A model generated the notes under the pieces. The model did no database searches, was not told where the DNA came from, and worked only from the letters and a program-made list of their open reading frames with translations. From positions 10,055,188-10,119,187 of the forward strand of contig CM034101.1 in assembly GCA_019914945.1 (NCBI GenBank): a DNA stretch of 64,000 nucleotides, in the 5' to 3' direction. The position numbers were made by a program, and so were the translations under genes. This document shows, piece after piece, positions 11,333 through 23,034 of the stretch (the first letter of the stretch is position 1; the number at the start of each line of letters is the position of its first letter). The DNA comes from Typha latifolia (taxonomy: Eukaryota > Streptophyta > Magnoliopsida > Poales > Typhaceae).

Positions 11333-12530
11333 TGCTACAATTCTATGTAGTAGGATGTTCTTATATTATGGAAAACTATAAGTCATTGATATTTAAGTGC
11401 GCAAATAAGCTAAGCCTAAGCAAGTCGCCTTTTAAGACTCAGATCAAAAATAAATTTTGAGCCTAAAATTTAGTTTTAGTTCAACTCATCTACATTCTAG
11501 CTGAGCCCAAGCTAAGCTTATTTTGAGCTCAAGTGGTAAATGAGCTCATTCAAATCCTAAATGAGCCGAGCATAATTTGAGCCTTAAATGAGCTCATTCA
11601 AGTCTTAAACTCGATTTGAAACTTAAATGAGCTCATTCAAGCCTTAGACAAGCAAAGTCTATTATCAAGATATATAAGCAAAGTTTAGTACATAGATATA
11701 TGAGCCATTAGATTAAGATAATTATAAATTATATATATATATATATGATAAATAATAATTTTGCGAACCTGCTTATGCTCAAGCTCGGTTTAAAATTCAT
11801 TTGAAGACTGAAATTTGGCTCAAGCTAAGCTGAGCCATAATCGTACCTCAAGCTGCTCACTTATTTTGACAGCTCAATCTGACCACATGCACAGGATTTT
11901 TTAAGACAAATTATATGTCTATCATTATTGGTATGAGCGCCAGTTTGATGCTCTAGCTGAGGTATCGAGTCAGGTGTAGCTGGCTTTGGTGGGACGAGTT
12001 GTCTGTTGGGACCCTCTCTAGGTCATGAGCTCATTAGAAGTGTTGATTCACCCATAAAGACACTGTTTGTTTAATTACCAGATTCTGCGGCAACCGCTGG
12101 AAAGGTCTTTGCAAAAGCTTTTCCAGATTTAAGTTCACCTTAAGGAGTGGAGACAACTTAAAGAGTGGGGATCAATACATTAGAGACCATGAGCTTGGTT
12201 ATATTAATGCAATTGATCAAAGAAGCTAGCACTAGTGTACCTCAATGGACCATAACTCAAGAGATACTTAACTATGTTATTTACTATGCTATGTGCGTGA
12301 TTCAGACAAGTCCACTATATAGACTCCAGTAGACTGGTCTTGGTACGAGATATCAACACGCCTAAACTTTAATGCTTCTCATTTTTATTTTCCTCATATT
12401 AAACGTGAGATATATGAGACCCACGGATAAGTAGTATTCTATTCCAACTCTCTGTATCCCGGAAACAAATTCTGCTTAGTTACGAAGCCAACATTAAAAA
12501 ATAAAACACAAGGCTTTTCACTAATAATAC
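11333..12530. other. Unclassified repeat-like DNA with AAATGAGCTCATTCAA units
   Basis: AAATGAGCTCATTCAA recurs at 11538, 11586 and 11625 within a stretch rich in GAGC/AGCTC words (11490-11880). A (TA)n tract lies at 11733-11748. I recognise no transposon domain, no terminal repeats and no RNA gene. The last 600 bp show weak similarity to LTR leader sequence only (GAGATATCAACA near 12340 and 2190). Confidence 0.4.
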
Positions 12531-12537
12531 GAGGGGT

Positions 12538-12782
12538 CGTGACGTGTCGCCTTAAGAAACTATATAGATGACGCAGAACAGAACAAGTTTAGACATCACA
12601 CAGTTGCGAAATATGGCTTCATATTTCCAAAGCCTCAAAAGGCCAACATCATAGCCTTGTCATGCACGGGTACCACCCTTTAATTTTTAGCTCCCCCCAA
12701 ACAAAACCCTCCACGTGTCCTAGTACTTCCCAAGTTCCATTCAATCAGTAATCGACACGTAGCGTCATAGTACGTGTCAGGC
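12538..12782. promoter_or_regulatory. Cluster of ACGTG/ABRE-like elements
   Basis: Four ACGT-core sites within 245 bp: TGACGTGTCGCC (near 12540), CCACGTGTCC (near 12711), GACACGTAG (near 12752) and TACGTGTCAG (near 12771). A TATA-like CTATATAGATG lies near 12562. ACGTGTC cores are bound by ABA-type (group A) bZIP factors in plants. No long gene follows in either direction, only a 13-codon frame from the ATG at about 12614, so the controlled gene is unknown. It also lies 3' of the FD-like gene. Confidence 0.4.
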
Positions 12783-13420
12783 ATCACCATGTCAAACGGA
12801 GGTCAAGATCATGAACTTAAATGTTGTGTCTGGCCTGGCCTCATGAACATGTAGCAGTGTAGCATCAACAGTAGGAACGCAGGAGTTAACAGCCATGGTG
12901 GGAATTGGAGGGTGGGTGATGACTTGGACGTAGTGGGTCCCAGAAACCACAATGAATCGGAAACATGGGAACGTATTTCAAGAACCTTTCCCCGACAATA
13001 GAATTGAATAAAGTTAACTTAAATTTTTGTTTTAAAAAAAAAGAAATATCTGTCGGTCGAATTCCACAACAGTAACCCAACTTTTTCAGGTAAGGGACAT
13101 CCTACCTTCCACTCTCTCCATTTGGAACAGCAGCTTCCCCTATTCACAAAAAAATTTAAAAAAAAACAAAAGATTCACAGCCATAAAGGGTAGAGATCTA
13201 ACCAAATATGCATCTAAATGGTCCTTCATAAATATCGCATCCATGATGGTAGAAAGATAGCGTAGGAAGGCCAATACTATATAGTTTGAATGATAGGTGC
13301 ATCAACATCGATCAAAAAGGGGTAACACTATAATTGCACCCAACACTAGCTAACCATATACAATCTTTCTTCTGTTTAAGGAAAGGAAGAGAAGTGAAGA
13401 GAGATTAACAAACAAACCAA

Positions 13421-13447
13421 AAAAGAGAGAGAGAGAGAGAGAGAGAA
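13421..13447. repeat. (GA)n microsatellite
   Basis: Uninterrupted GA run just beyond the stop codon side of the FD-like gene, probably in its 3' UTR or just downstream. Confidence 0.9.
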
Positions 13448-13515
13448 TGGGGTTCACACGCAGCTCCTCTCTCTATGCTCTTTCTCCAATCACTCACTTA
13501 CGTTATTCATCTTCC

Positions 13516-14551
13516 TCAAAATGATGATGATGAGCTCCTCTGAATACTGTTCCTTGTAGGGATTTGAGTAGCCATTGCCATTCTTAGCTGCCCCACATCC
13601 AACGAAACCCATCAAATAATCCAATCAATAACTAAGTCAAAGACCACAAAAATAATCATAAGCAGCAATTAGTAATATATTTTTACCTCTTCATGTTGTT
13701 TCTTTAGCTTGGAGTTCTCCTCCAGCAAATGAGCGACCTCCAACTCTAACTCGTTGGTGTAAGCCTACGAACAAAAAGTGTTCGTCCAGTTAAAGCTTAT
13801 ATCAAGAAGAACACAATGTCAGCGATATGTGTAGAAGAAACAAAATGGTTGCCTGCTTTCTTGCGCGCGAACGGGCCGCGGACTCCCTATTCTTTATCAT
13901 GCGCTTGTGGCGGCGGTCGCCGCCGTTGCCGGATCTCTCTTGCAACCTCTTCTTGGAGCAGAAGGAGAAGAGATGGGCGTCCGAGACGAAGGTGGAGACT
14001 CCATGGGCGTCCTCTGCCGGCCTCCCAATTATGCGGGAGTCGCCGGAGCTGGAATTAGAATTGGGGTGTGGGTTGCTCAGGCGACCCAAGACATTTGGAC
14101 TTCCCATGTAGTTGAACTCCAACCCCGAGCTCAAGCTTAGAGCCGTGAGAGGCACGGGAGGTCGGGGCAGGGGAAGCTCTTCCACCGCAGGGAGTGGACG
14201 GTTCAAGGGACCAGCAAGGAAGTCTTGCAGGATCATGCCTCCAAAGGAAGGGGAAGGAGATGGGTTTCCTTTGCTAATGTGAGGATGGTGATGGTGATGG
14301 TGGTTTTGGTGGTGGTGGTGGTGGTGATAATGGTCTAATGGAGTCATCGGTCTCTCTTGGTGTATGGTGGTATGAGTGATGTCCTTCCAGACCTCTTCCA
14401 AGTTCCTCCTCCTTGGGGTCTGTGGGAAGATTGAGGAGTTGCAAGAGGGGGATGACCTAGAGGAGGAGGAAGAAGACACTAACCTATTGCTATAGCGGTT
14501 GTTGTTGGTGGTGATGGTGTTAGTGTTGGTTTCTTGCTCTGAGGACCACAT
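13516..14551 (-). CDS. FD: FD-like group A bZIP transcription factor, three exons
   Basis: Exons: 14551-13853 (233 codons), 13764-13687 (26) and 13587-13516 (23 plus stop), total 282 residues; Arabidopsis FD is of similar size (about 285). The start is the ATG at 14551; the frame reads one codon further up only through a GTG. Domains: LEEVWKDI motif (51-58), a His-rich tract (about 74-90), LQDFLAG motif (near 108-115), then the bZIP with Asn221 and Arg229 (N-x7-R) and zipper leucines 239, 246, 253 and 260. Intron 1 is 88 nt with a GC-AG pair, intron 2 is 99 nt with GT-AG; both fall where FD genes have them. FD proteins bind ACGT-core DNA in the nucleus and recruit florigen (FT) through 14-3-3 proteins to start flowering. 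Oddity: the C-terminus ends RSSSSSF instead of the family's RSSTAPF-type 14-3-3 site. Frames are otherwise intact. Confidence 0.92.
13765..13852 (-). other. FD: Intron 1 of the FD-like gene, GC-AG type
   Basis: The donor is CAG|GCAACC and the acceptor TGTTCGTAG|GC. The splice is fixed by the protein: the basic region ends RARKQ and the zipper begins AYTNEL, which keeps the N-x7-R-x9-L spacing. No GT donor nearby would do this. Confidence 0.85.
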
Positions 14552-14718
14552 CACTACTGTCTGTTGTTGTAGAATAGAACTACATCAGGAATGGAAGGAG
14601 AGATTTGTTCTAGTGATGGGGAGCAAGGAGAGAAGAGAGAAGTGTGGGAATTGAATTGGGTAGACTGGTGTTCTTCCTTTTCGTATAGGCCTTTTGCTTT
14701 GCTTACTTTAGGTCTTAC

Positions 14719-14752
14719 AGATATAGTACAATTTGGTGCACGTACACACGTG
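14719..14752 (-). promoter_or_regulatory. G-box and TATA-like element upstream of the FD-like gene
   Basis: A palindromic CACGTG (14747-14752) next to a second ACGT core (GCACGTAC, 14738-14745) lies about 195 bp upstream of the start codon. A weak TATA-like TACTATATC follows at 14721-14729. The intervening leader is CT-rich. ACGT cores are also the binding sites of the factor's own family, so autoregulation is conceivable, but this is inference. Confidence 0.4.
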
Positions 14753-14984
14753 CCGATCGATGATTTTCTTCTTCTTTTTTTCTTAGATATCGATGAAATT
14801 ACAATACCCAAGGCGGAAAAAGATTTATCTTGTACATGGTTGCAAAGAGTTTTCTTTTTCTTTTTCTTTTTTTTTAGAAGAATAGATGGAAGAGATATTA
14901 TAATGCTTAATCATTTTGCGTTGGTTTTATTTAAAAACAATCCTGAATACGGTATCACCTATTATTTCTAAATTATTTTTGTTA

Positions 14985-16200
14985 CAATTTATCTTTTCAA
15001 CTTTGGACAGAGATCAATATTCACTTGTCTCGCGTTAATAATTTTAGCAGGAATTAGTCGAGTATGGGTATGGAAATCATTTTCAGCATTTAGTAATAAT
15101 ATGTCCTTTTCTTTTAAGTTAAGAGGGAAATCTTTGAAGGCTATCCTAGAGTCATCTTTCCATTCGGTGTTCTATTTTTTAATTTGTCCATTCTTCACTT
15201 TTTGAATACATAAGAAGCTCACACATGGGACTCCTATCTTTTCATTTATCTTGTCTCTTCTTTCCATCCTCCCTTAGTTCAGGTTTTTTTTATCTAAAGA
15301 AAGTCTTACTTATCATGCGAATTGTTACAACTTCGTACTAACAAAAAATAGAAATAGGATATCAATCTTTTGTGACAAATAGACTAATCAACAAGTGAGC
15401 ACAATATCAAGCTCAGAAAATAGCATAAGCAATCTTACAAGGAAGCAGAGGAGATAGAGCAATTATATTGGAAATAACCCTCTCACTTAGCCAAACATAG
15501 GCATCACTATAAGAAGGAGCATCAAGAAGCTTACGAGAAGGCACATGCGAGATTCATATGGCGTTACCAACACCACAATAGACCTAAAAGAGCAATCTCC
15601 AATACAAAATGAGAACCCTAAAAATAAAAAATAAAAAAAGCATGCTGAGCAACACCAATGCAGATCCAGCCTCTTACAAGCATAGGAGGCCGACAACAAA
15701 CATGGTTGTGACAGAAACTTGCAGGGTGTGTAAAAATAGACAGAGAAACCCAAGCTTAATAAATAAAAAAACTTAAACAACTCCACGAGAGGCAGCAATA
15801 GAGTGCTTGAGGCAAGAACCAAGGCTAGTTGCAACAGGGAGAGGGTCTGTAGCAAAGAGCGAGGGCGGCTGTGACAAGGAAGTAAAGCTAACTCGGTAAT
15901 GACCGACGTACGACAACAATGAGGGGGAAATAAAGAGAGAGTTGTGGGGAGCGTTGATGGGGCACAAGAACATCATATTTTAGGCGAAAAAGAAGGGAAG
16001 GAAGAGAAGGAAATAGTAGAAGATTGCTCCCTTCCCCTAGCCAAGAGTAGGAAATAGAAGAAGATTGCTCTCCTCCCCTAGCCACGGCTAGGAGAGAGAG
16101 AGGAAAATTGAAAAAAGTCCCTCTTCGAGGGACGGAGAAAACCTCTACGCTAAATCCCAACAGAGCTAGCGCTAGCGCGGGGCTCTCTCTCGTTTGGTTA
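14985..16200. other. Intergenic stretch with a 41-bp duplication
   Basis: No supported gene. A 41-bp tandem duplication starts at 16011 and 16052 (AAATAG-AGAAGATTGCTC words). The minus strand of 15780-16160 is CT-rich and open for 60-120 codons in several frames, but it has no recognisable domain. Confidence 0.4.
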
Positions 16201-19200
16201 TTTATGAGCTCTTCAAGAAAAATGTGATAGTATTATATAACAAAACCAGAAAAGAGATAAGTAAAATTTCCAACAATTGGATAAATATTTCTCCCTCGTG
16301 AATCTCGTGTAATAGTAGAAACTTCTTCAAGCTACACTCAAGCTTTAAAGTAGAGGGCGTAAATTATTTGAAACAAAAAGAAATTTAGGAATAGTAGGTG
16401 ATATTGCCATATGGTTTAAGCTTGTTTTTCTAATTAAGACTTAATGTTGTGATTCTATCTTAAGTGCCATTAACACCTAAGAAGAGACAAACTTTGTAGT
16501 TACACCCCATTTTAGTTTCTTGGCCAGGACTTAATCCTTTCATAAAATCCATTTATGGTGCCGAAATTGAGATAAATTACCAAAGAGTAAAAAGATCCAT
16601 ATTAAAAAAAAAACAGCACTAGTTCTTGATTCGCTGTTATTCCTAGAAATCCTGAAGCGTTATTATATTGTATCAAACTTGTATGTCAATCAACTATATA
16701 TGCTAGATGAAAAATCTGCTTACAAACTTTCCCGTTGAAAAAGAGAAGAGATAACAGAATATAAATGTCTACCAATTAGTTTATTAATCTAGGAAGCTGC
16801 ATTGCCTACTAACTTTGATGATATCATTTTCCACTATCTTTAAATATTAGTTCGATTCGATTATATTTTTGGTTTGTTTTGTTTTTTTATCTTTTTTGAC
16901 TCTAAAGCAACTCAGTATTAGATATGGTTTCAATTTTATCTCATAATAAGAATGAAATTTTTTAGGAGAATCAGATCGATTTTACCCTATTGTAGCTGAA
17001 AAAAAATTCAAAATAAAAATATTATAGCATTTAGATTTTTAAATTTTATCAACAAGTTTCGATCTTAGTTTTAAATTAATTTTTTCCTTCTCGGAATTAT
17101 GTCATGTACCTAAGATTATAGAAAACCACCAAACTTGGACAGTAATGACTCCAAGCCATGATATATAAAACACATTCCTGTGTGCTAATGTAAATTTGCT
17201 AACGTACGACTTTCTTTTAATTTAATTGATATACAACTTACGCATTGCCTGCTGTTTGCTTATCCTCTTTGATAATGAAATATACTTGTCCTAAGTTGCT
17301 TACGGAACGAGCCATCTAGCTTTTTGGTCTTCCATTTTATGTCTCATGTAAAGCCTACTCCAATTATTAATGTTGTGCATGAAGTGATGAGACCCTAATA
17401 TTACTAATATACATTCTATTTAAATATATGAGACAAAAGAAGAGATAAGAAACAAAGAAAATGATAGTTAGAGGCCCTTTTTCTTTAGTCTCGCTCACCA
17501 CTTATATTTTTTATTAAACAACAAGATTCAGCCGTCAATCCTCCATGACACAAATAACTCAATTTTATTTTTCTGCTAATTTTAATTTTTCTCCGGCCTT
17601 ATTTTCTTCATTTAAATCTGAGTGTAAAATATAATCTTCTGAAGAAAAAGATTTTATATTAAGATTTAATTGCCATGATTATAAAAAAATCTTGTTTGCA
17701 TCCTAAATACAAAATGTCCCATGAAGTGGCAAGCCAATCTGCAATCTGATTGGGTTCTTAACATACACGTATAATTTACTTGTATCTTTATAAAGAAGCA
17801 TATATTACGGGGCATTTGTACAAAAATTTCTTTTAATTTTTAAAATAGAAAAAATAAATTTTGCATAGCTTTAATATAGACGTTGTGCACTTTAAAAGAA
17901 AGAAGCATCTAATGTAAAAAGCTAACCAAACTAAGTTTCAAAAGTCCAATATTGCTATCGTCAAAACCTAAGAGCTTTACTGTGCAAATAGTTCTTTATA
18001 ATATAAGAGTTCAAATTAACTAAAAAAAACAGTGTATCTTTTATTTAGGGTGATTTGCACTACAAATCAATATAATTTATTACTTTTCACTCTTATCTAT
18101 TTTAGTTATCTTTGTGACTTCTCTTTTTTAAAATAGTAAGATTACTCTTAGATTAATTTTGGCAATATCTCTCCGCATGATAAATTATATGTCGAAATAC
18201 TTCACTGTTATACATAAAATTAGATATATATTGATCTATATTTTAAATACTTTAATGTAGCATATCAAAAAATAATTTTATTGTTCTAAATAATCCAAAT
18301 ACAATATTATTGTTTCACAAAATTAGTTTTTATAACAAATCATTGCATGAGTTTGATTCCTCTATAATCATATTTTTTTAGAAGAATCATTATCTAGTGA
18401 CGCACTAATTGTCTTGGCAAGATAGTTATCATAGCTTTGGCAATTGTTGTTTTACTTGAACCCTCTTGATTACATAGTCAAAGATTTTGATCAAAGCGTA
18501 TTAACACAATCTTAAATTCTTTAGCACCCCATGTAACAACATAAGAAAGAAAAGTTGATACAATTATGTTGTGCCAATGTAATTAATTAAAGAAGCAAAT
18601 GCAACCCAAAAAGGAAAAGGCAATCAAAGAAAAAAAAACCATAAGAAATCGATAGCAGTGGTATTCACAGAGTCAAATGCAATTAAATCAAAGAAAGAAA
18701 AAAAAAATTGCACAATAATTATGTATATGCCAAAATTCTGCATTAGCCAAACTTTATTGTGTCAAATTCTGAAGAAAAATAATTGGCATGCTCATTTATT
18801 GTGCAAATTCCTGGAATCTGTAATGAAGACATCAACACTATAAATAATTAATAGTAAATCCAACTGTTGTAATAATTATAATGCAAGGACTTTATAGTTG
18901 ACTTCTTACGATGCTCATTTTGCAGGTAATATAAATACAAGACCATAGGGTGTGTTCAACACTTTTGTTATTGCAATGATGGGTCTTCCCATCTTTCCTC
19001 ACCAAAAAGAAAAGAAAAGAAAAGAAAAAGATGGGTATTCTTGCCCTTCCGTATTTTATTTAGTCATTTTGGAAATCACTTTAAATTTCCAGAGTTTGCT
19101 TTGTGAGAAATAAAGAGCTTATTAAAAACCATAGGATAAAGATATGAGAGAGACTAAACAATTGCTTATATAAGGTTGTGTTCACGTGTAGAATAAGAAT

Positions 19201-19400
19201 AGCAAGTCTAATTTATTATTATTAAAATAAGAGATTTATTATAGGAATATATATTGTTATGCTTACTTATATTTTAGAATAAATATATAATAATTATGTT
19301 TGATGTGATATAAAATAAAATTAAACGTAAACAATTATTAAAATACCCTTCGATTTGATATAAAATAGATTAATGAGATAAATGATAAATAAAATAAAAT
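16201..19400. other. AT-rich intergenic DNA
   Basis: No coding region, RNA gene or terminal repeat recognised. There are many poly-A/T tracts. Open frames are short and of AT-biased composition (for example 18658-18843). Confidence 0.5.
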
Positions 19401-19409
19401 ATTTTATAT

Positions 19410-19765
19410 ATGCAATGTATACAATACCTGCAATACACATGTAAGACGATACTTATGCAATGTTATGTTTAATGTATGCAATGCTATATCTATGTATGCA
19501 ATGCAGTTGACTCAGTATGCACAGCTAGGCCGATAAGTATGTAATACACATGTATGGTAATATTTATGCAATGTCATATTTACGTATGCAGTACAATTAG
19601 CTTGATATGCATAACTAGGCTGAAATATATATAATACATTTGTAAAAAAGTTCTTATAAAATATTATATTTACGTACACAATGTAGTTAACTCGGTATGC
19701 ATAGTTATGCCAATAAATATGCAATATACATGCATGGCAATATTTATGCAATGCTATGATATTTT
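19410..19765. repeat. ~90-bp AT-rich tandem repeat
   Basis: Three main units start near 19494, 19584 and 19674, each with GTATGCA(A/G)T-CAGTTGACTC-GTATGCA and ending in GGTAATATTTATGCAATG. Partial units flank them. The 88-codon minus frame here is repeat-derived. Confidence 0.8.
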
Positions 19766-20985
19766 TCATACAAGACAAATATTTTTCAAATATTATTATA
19801 TTTTTATAGTAAAAAAGAATAAAATTTTCTTCTATAAGGAAAATATATATTTTATTTTAGCTTAAAACATGAGATTATTAATAATATTCTATTAATTTTT
19901 TTTGACAAATTTCATATTTTCTTATTTAAAGAAAGAATATTTAATTAGGTTAACATAGTTTAAATATTAAATATTTTATTTATCTTTGAGTAAATGTTTA
20001 AGTTGATAAAATATTAGTTTACTAATATTATCTTTTTGATGTTATTAGTAGATAATACAAATTATTTTAACAATAAGGCAATTTAGAAAAATATTATATC
20101 AATCACATACTATATTATTTTATAGTTTTATAATAGTTATTTTTATATTTATGTATTTACAATTAAAATAATATTTAATAATCATATACTTTTTAAAAAT
20201 GTGCTCACTTTTATGAAATATTAAATTATTAATATTTATCATGTTTAATCTGAAGTTTATTTATTTATTGTAAAATAAAAAATAATAAAAGAAGAGTGAT
20301 AAATTATGATAAAATATCCGACAGAAAAGATAAAATATCCGAGAAAGAGAAGAGAAGAGTAATGAATTATGACAAGATATTTGAAAAAGATAAGAGACGA
20401 GGAATAAATTATAATAAGATATTTAAGAACGGTTATAGTCAAATCAATAGTAAATTAATAATTGGGTTAGTACATGATATAAGATACAATTTTAATAAAT
20501 ATTTTTTTAATATAATTATTATAAAATAAAAGATTGTATTCTTAAATGAGAATTTTTGTTATTTGCGAAGTACTAATAGAAAGAGAAAGAAGTGGAGAAA
20601 GAATATTTGATAGTCTGAGCAAGAAAATGACAGCTTTTAAGGCTGCTGTAAGATAAGGAGAGTTGTGATTTTAGTGGATTGAGCATATGATAGAGGACGG
20701 GTTGGGCGGTGAGATGGATTGAAAAAGTCCTTTGTTTTCAAGTTCTTCTAATATTTTCTGCCAAAGAAGTGAGCGAATTAGAAAAAAATAAGAATTTGTA
20801 AATCTCATAAAGGTTATGAGATCTTCGTAGAGAGATATTATCAAAATTTGTGCAAATATAACTTTTTATTTTTTACAAAAATTGGGTGAAGCTTTAGAGA
20901 CAAATTAAAATAGGTAAGAGCATAAAAATATAATGTTTATTTGTAGTATAAATTTTCTAAATATTTATTAGCACCAAAGTAATAT
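19766..20985. other. AT-rich intergenic DNA with a short tandem repeat
   Basis: An imperfect repeat at about 20295-20430 carries AATTATGA(T/C)AA(A/G)ATAT at three places. It accounts for a Lys-rich 77-codon frame. Nothing else recognised. Confidence 0.45.
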
Positions 20986-20989
20986 GAAA

Positions 20990-21638
20990 GATCGAATCGC
21001 ATCATAAGGACAGAGTTATCTTTTAGTTTATTTATACTTATTTCTTATGTAAATCTTTAAGATAAGTCTAGTTATATCATATAAGCTATTAGGTAAGTTA
21101 AATTAAATCACATAAGATACTAAAATAAGTTCAATTAAGTCATGTAAGCCTATAAAATAAGTTCAATTAAAATAAGCTTTTAAGATAATTTTTAGTTCGA
21201 GTGGTATAAGCCATTAAGGCTAAATCTGAGTAGGATTCATTGCATCCGACCTCTATATATAGAGGGGCTGAGTTTTTTTTGTTTATTCATCTAAGCATCT
21301 AAGAATTAAGAAATTATTAAGTTTAATATTTTCTTATTATCTATTTACCGTTTTATTAAAACTGTTAGATCGTCTTTACTTTTCTAAGAGTAGATCATAG
21401 CCGTAGAATTTCTAAAGCTTCAAAACTCTAGTCTCCAACTTCCTTTAGCAATCACCTACTTCCACCACAGTTATTGGCTTGGGTGGATGTTCTGAACTTT
21501 TCTCTATTATTTTATTTATTCCTTTTCATCCCGATCTCTAATTTACGTTAAATAAAATTAAATAGAATTATAACATTGACTAAATTTTTATAATTTTTTA
21601 TATTCAAATTAGTCCGAATTCGGATATGATTCGTAACA
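20990..21638 (+). mobile_element. LTR family F copy (plus), 5' boundary uncertain
   Basis: The 3' portion (about 21330-21638) matches the F LTRs at 41160-41463 and 58570-58886, including the CTGTTAGATCGTC/AAGAGTAGATCATAGCCG region, and ends GATTCGTAACA. A TATA box (CTATATATAGAGG) lies near 21254. A short AATAAGTTCAATTAA reiteration precedes it (21120-21180). I could not fix the 5' end or a target duplication. Confidence 0.5.
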
Positions 21639-22130
21639 CAAAAAATCAAAAAACCTGTTGAACACTAATAAGAAAAATGAAAAAACCTCTTGTACTGTTT
21701 TGCTAATAACTACTGTTTGTATGTCCTCGATCTCACTATTATTTCCTTAGTAAATGAGAAGAGCATCTGCGTGGAGAAAGGAGCACGAAGGTGGGAGTAT
21801 GGCCCTGTTTCTATAATGTTTTCTTTGATACGGAGAGAGAGAGAGAGAGAGAGAGATGGTAAGCTGTAGCTAGTTGTTAGGTGTGTCTGAGCGGGATGAT
21901 GAAAAGCACCGCCCGAAAGAGGCCAAGTGTTGCGAAACAAGGAAGAAATCTCCCTTGGATTTGACTGATCCCTGAAGTGGTATGGTGGTGGTGATGGATT
22001 TGAAGGGAATATATATACAAATATAGAGGAAAGAGAAAAAGGAGGGAGAGGGAGAGGGAGGAGTGGTCGGTCGTACTCTGTTATCTTCTGTAGCTACACA
22101 GATCCTGCCGTCACTCGAAAGCAACATGGA
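21639..22130 (-). promoter_or_regulatory. Promoter/leader-like region, no downstream ORF
   Basis: On the minus strand: a CT-rich tract (22030-22065), a TATATATA run (22005-22020), an ordinary-composition leader, then a (CT)n run (21833-21856 as GA on plus). This is the usual look of a plant promoter with its 5' UTR, but no protein-coding exon follows toward 20.5 kb. It could drive a non-coding RNA or be a gene relic. I checked for well-known microRNA sequences and saw none. Confidence 0.25.
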
Positions 22131-23030
22131 GACGAGGAAAGAGATTCTAAGTACTCCGTGTACTCATTGGGATGCAACCTTTTATCCTTTCCGTGTATAC
22201 GGAAAATTGAAGGAAATAAGCTTTGCCAATTTATCAAGGAACTGCACTTAACACCCTACTCTCTTTTTTTTTCTTTGACATATTGGCGAGTTACTGTATT
22301 TTCAATATTTATAAATTATGTCATGATTTTCTAAATATTTATACAAAATTAGGTTAACAGTAAAACCATTTAGTCCGATGTGAATATTCTATGATTCCGT
22401 CCACTATAAATTAGTCTATATTGAAAATATTAAAAAATATGCTCCAATCTTCATTTTTTCTTCTTTTTATATGGCATAATGAGATTTTAGGCATAATGAG
22501 TTTTATATGAAAGCAACACTGATTAAATTGGACGGGGGCTAACATATAAGTTAGTTCTTCTCCCCCAATCTTTTTTCTCCTTAAATTAGATAAAATACTT
22601 TGGTAAGGATATTTTAGGTTGCGTAATGTATTTTAGGTTGGATGAGGTATTTTGAGTTAAGATATTTTAAATGAGAGTTTTGACTTAAAATCTTGAGATA
22701 TATTTAATGTTGCACTTTTTTCCTATTTTACATTTCCATTGTAAATTCTCTTTATTTTACTATTTTATAAAAAATTTCTTCTTCTCTTACCTTTTCAAAG
22801 TTTTATGACTACCTCTGTTTCTATTTAATAGATGATAGAAAGATTGTAAGACATATAAAAAATAGAGTATAAGGGAGAGAAAACTCTTCCTTACTAAGTG
22901 AGACTAGGATTGAGTGTGAGAAAAAGTAGCGATTATCTTTCGGTCCTTGTCCCTATCCTCTTTTTTGTCATTTTTAAAACTTTTTTAATGGAATTTTTAA
23001 ATTCTTCACTCATCTCCCTACTACAATATT
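22131..23030. other. AT-rich intergenic DNA
   Basis: Nothing supported. ATTTTAGGTTG-type words repeat at 22600-22680, as in some MITE-like sequences, but no terminal inverted repeats were found. Confidence 0.4.
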
Positions 23031-23034
23031 GTTA

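Noticed and set aside
13816..14140. Plus-strand frames of 77-94 codons opposite the FD-like gene
   Set aside because: Antisense shadows of a GC-rich exon; the minus strand has a complete domain structure and splice sites.
14591..14971. 126-codon plus frame upstream of the FD-like gene
   Set aside because: Low-complexity phenylalanine tract and no domain; it overlaps the antisense of the promoter/leader.
21870..22127. 85-codon minus frame as a small gene
   Set aside because: It spans the CT tract, TATA run and leader of a promoter-like region, so its translation is not meaningful; no known motif.
21639..22130. Possible microRNA precursor
   Set aside because: No match by eye to common conserved plant microRNAs and no long stem found.
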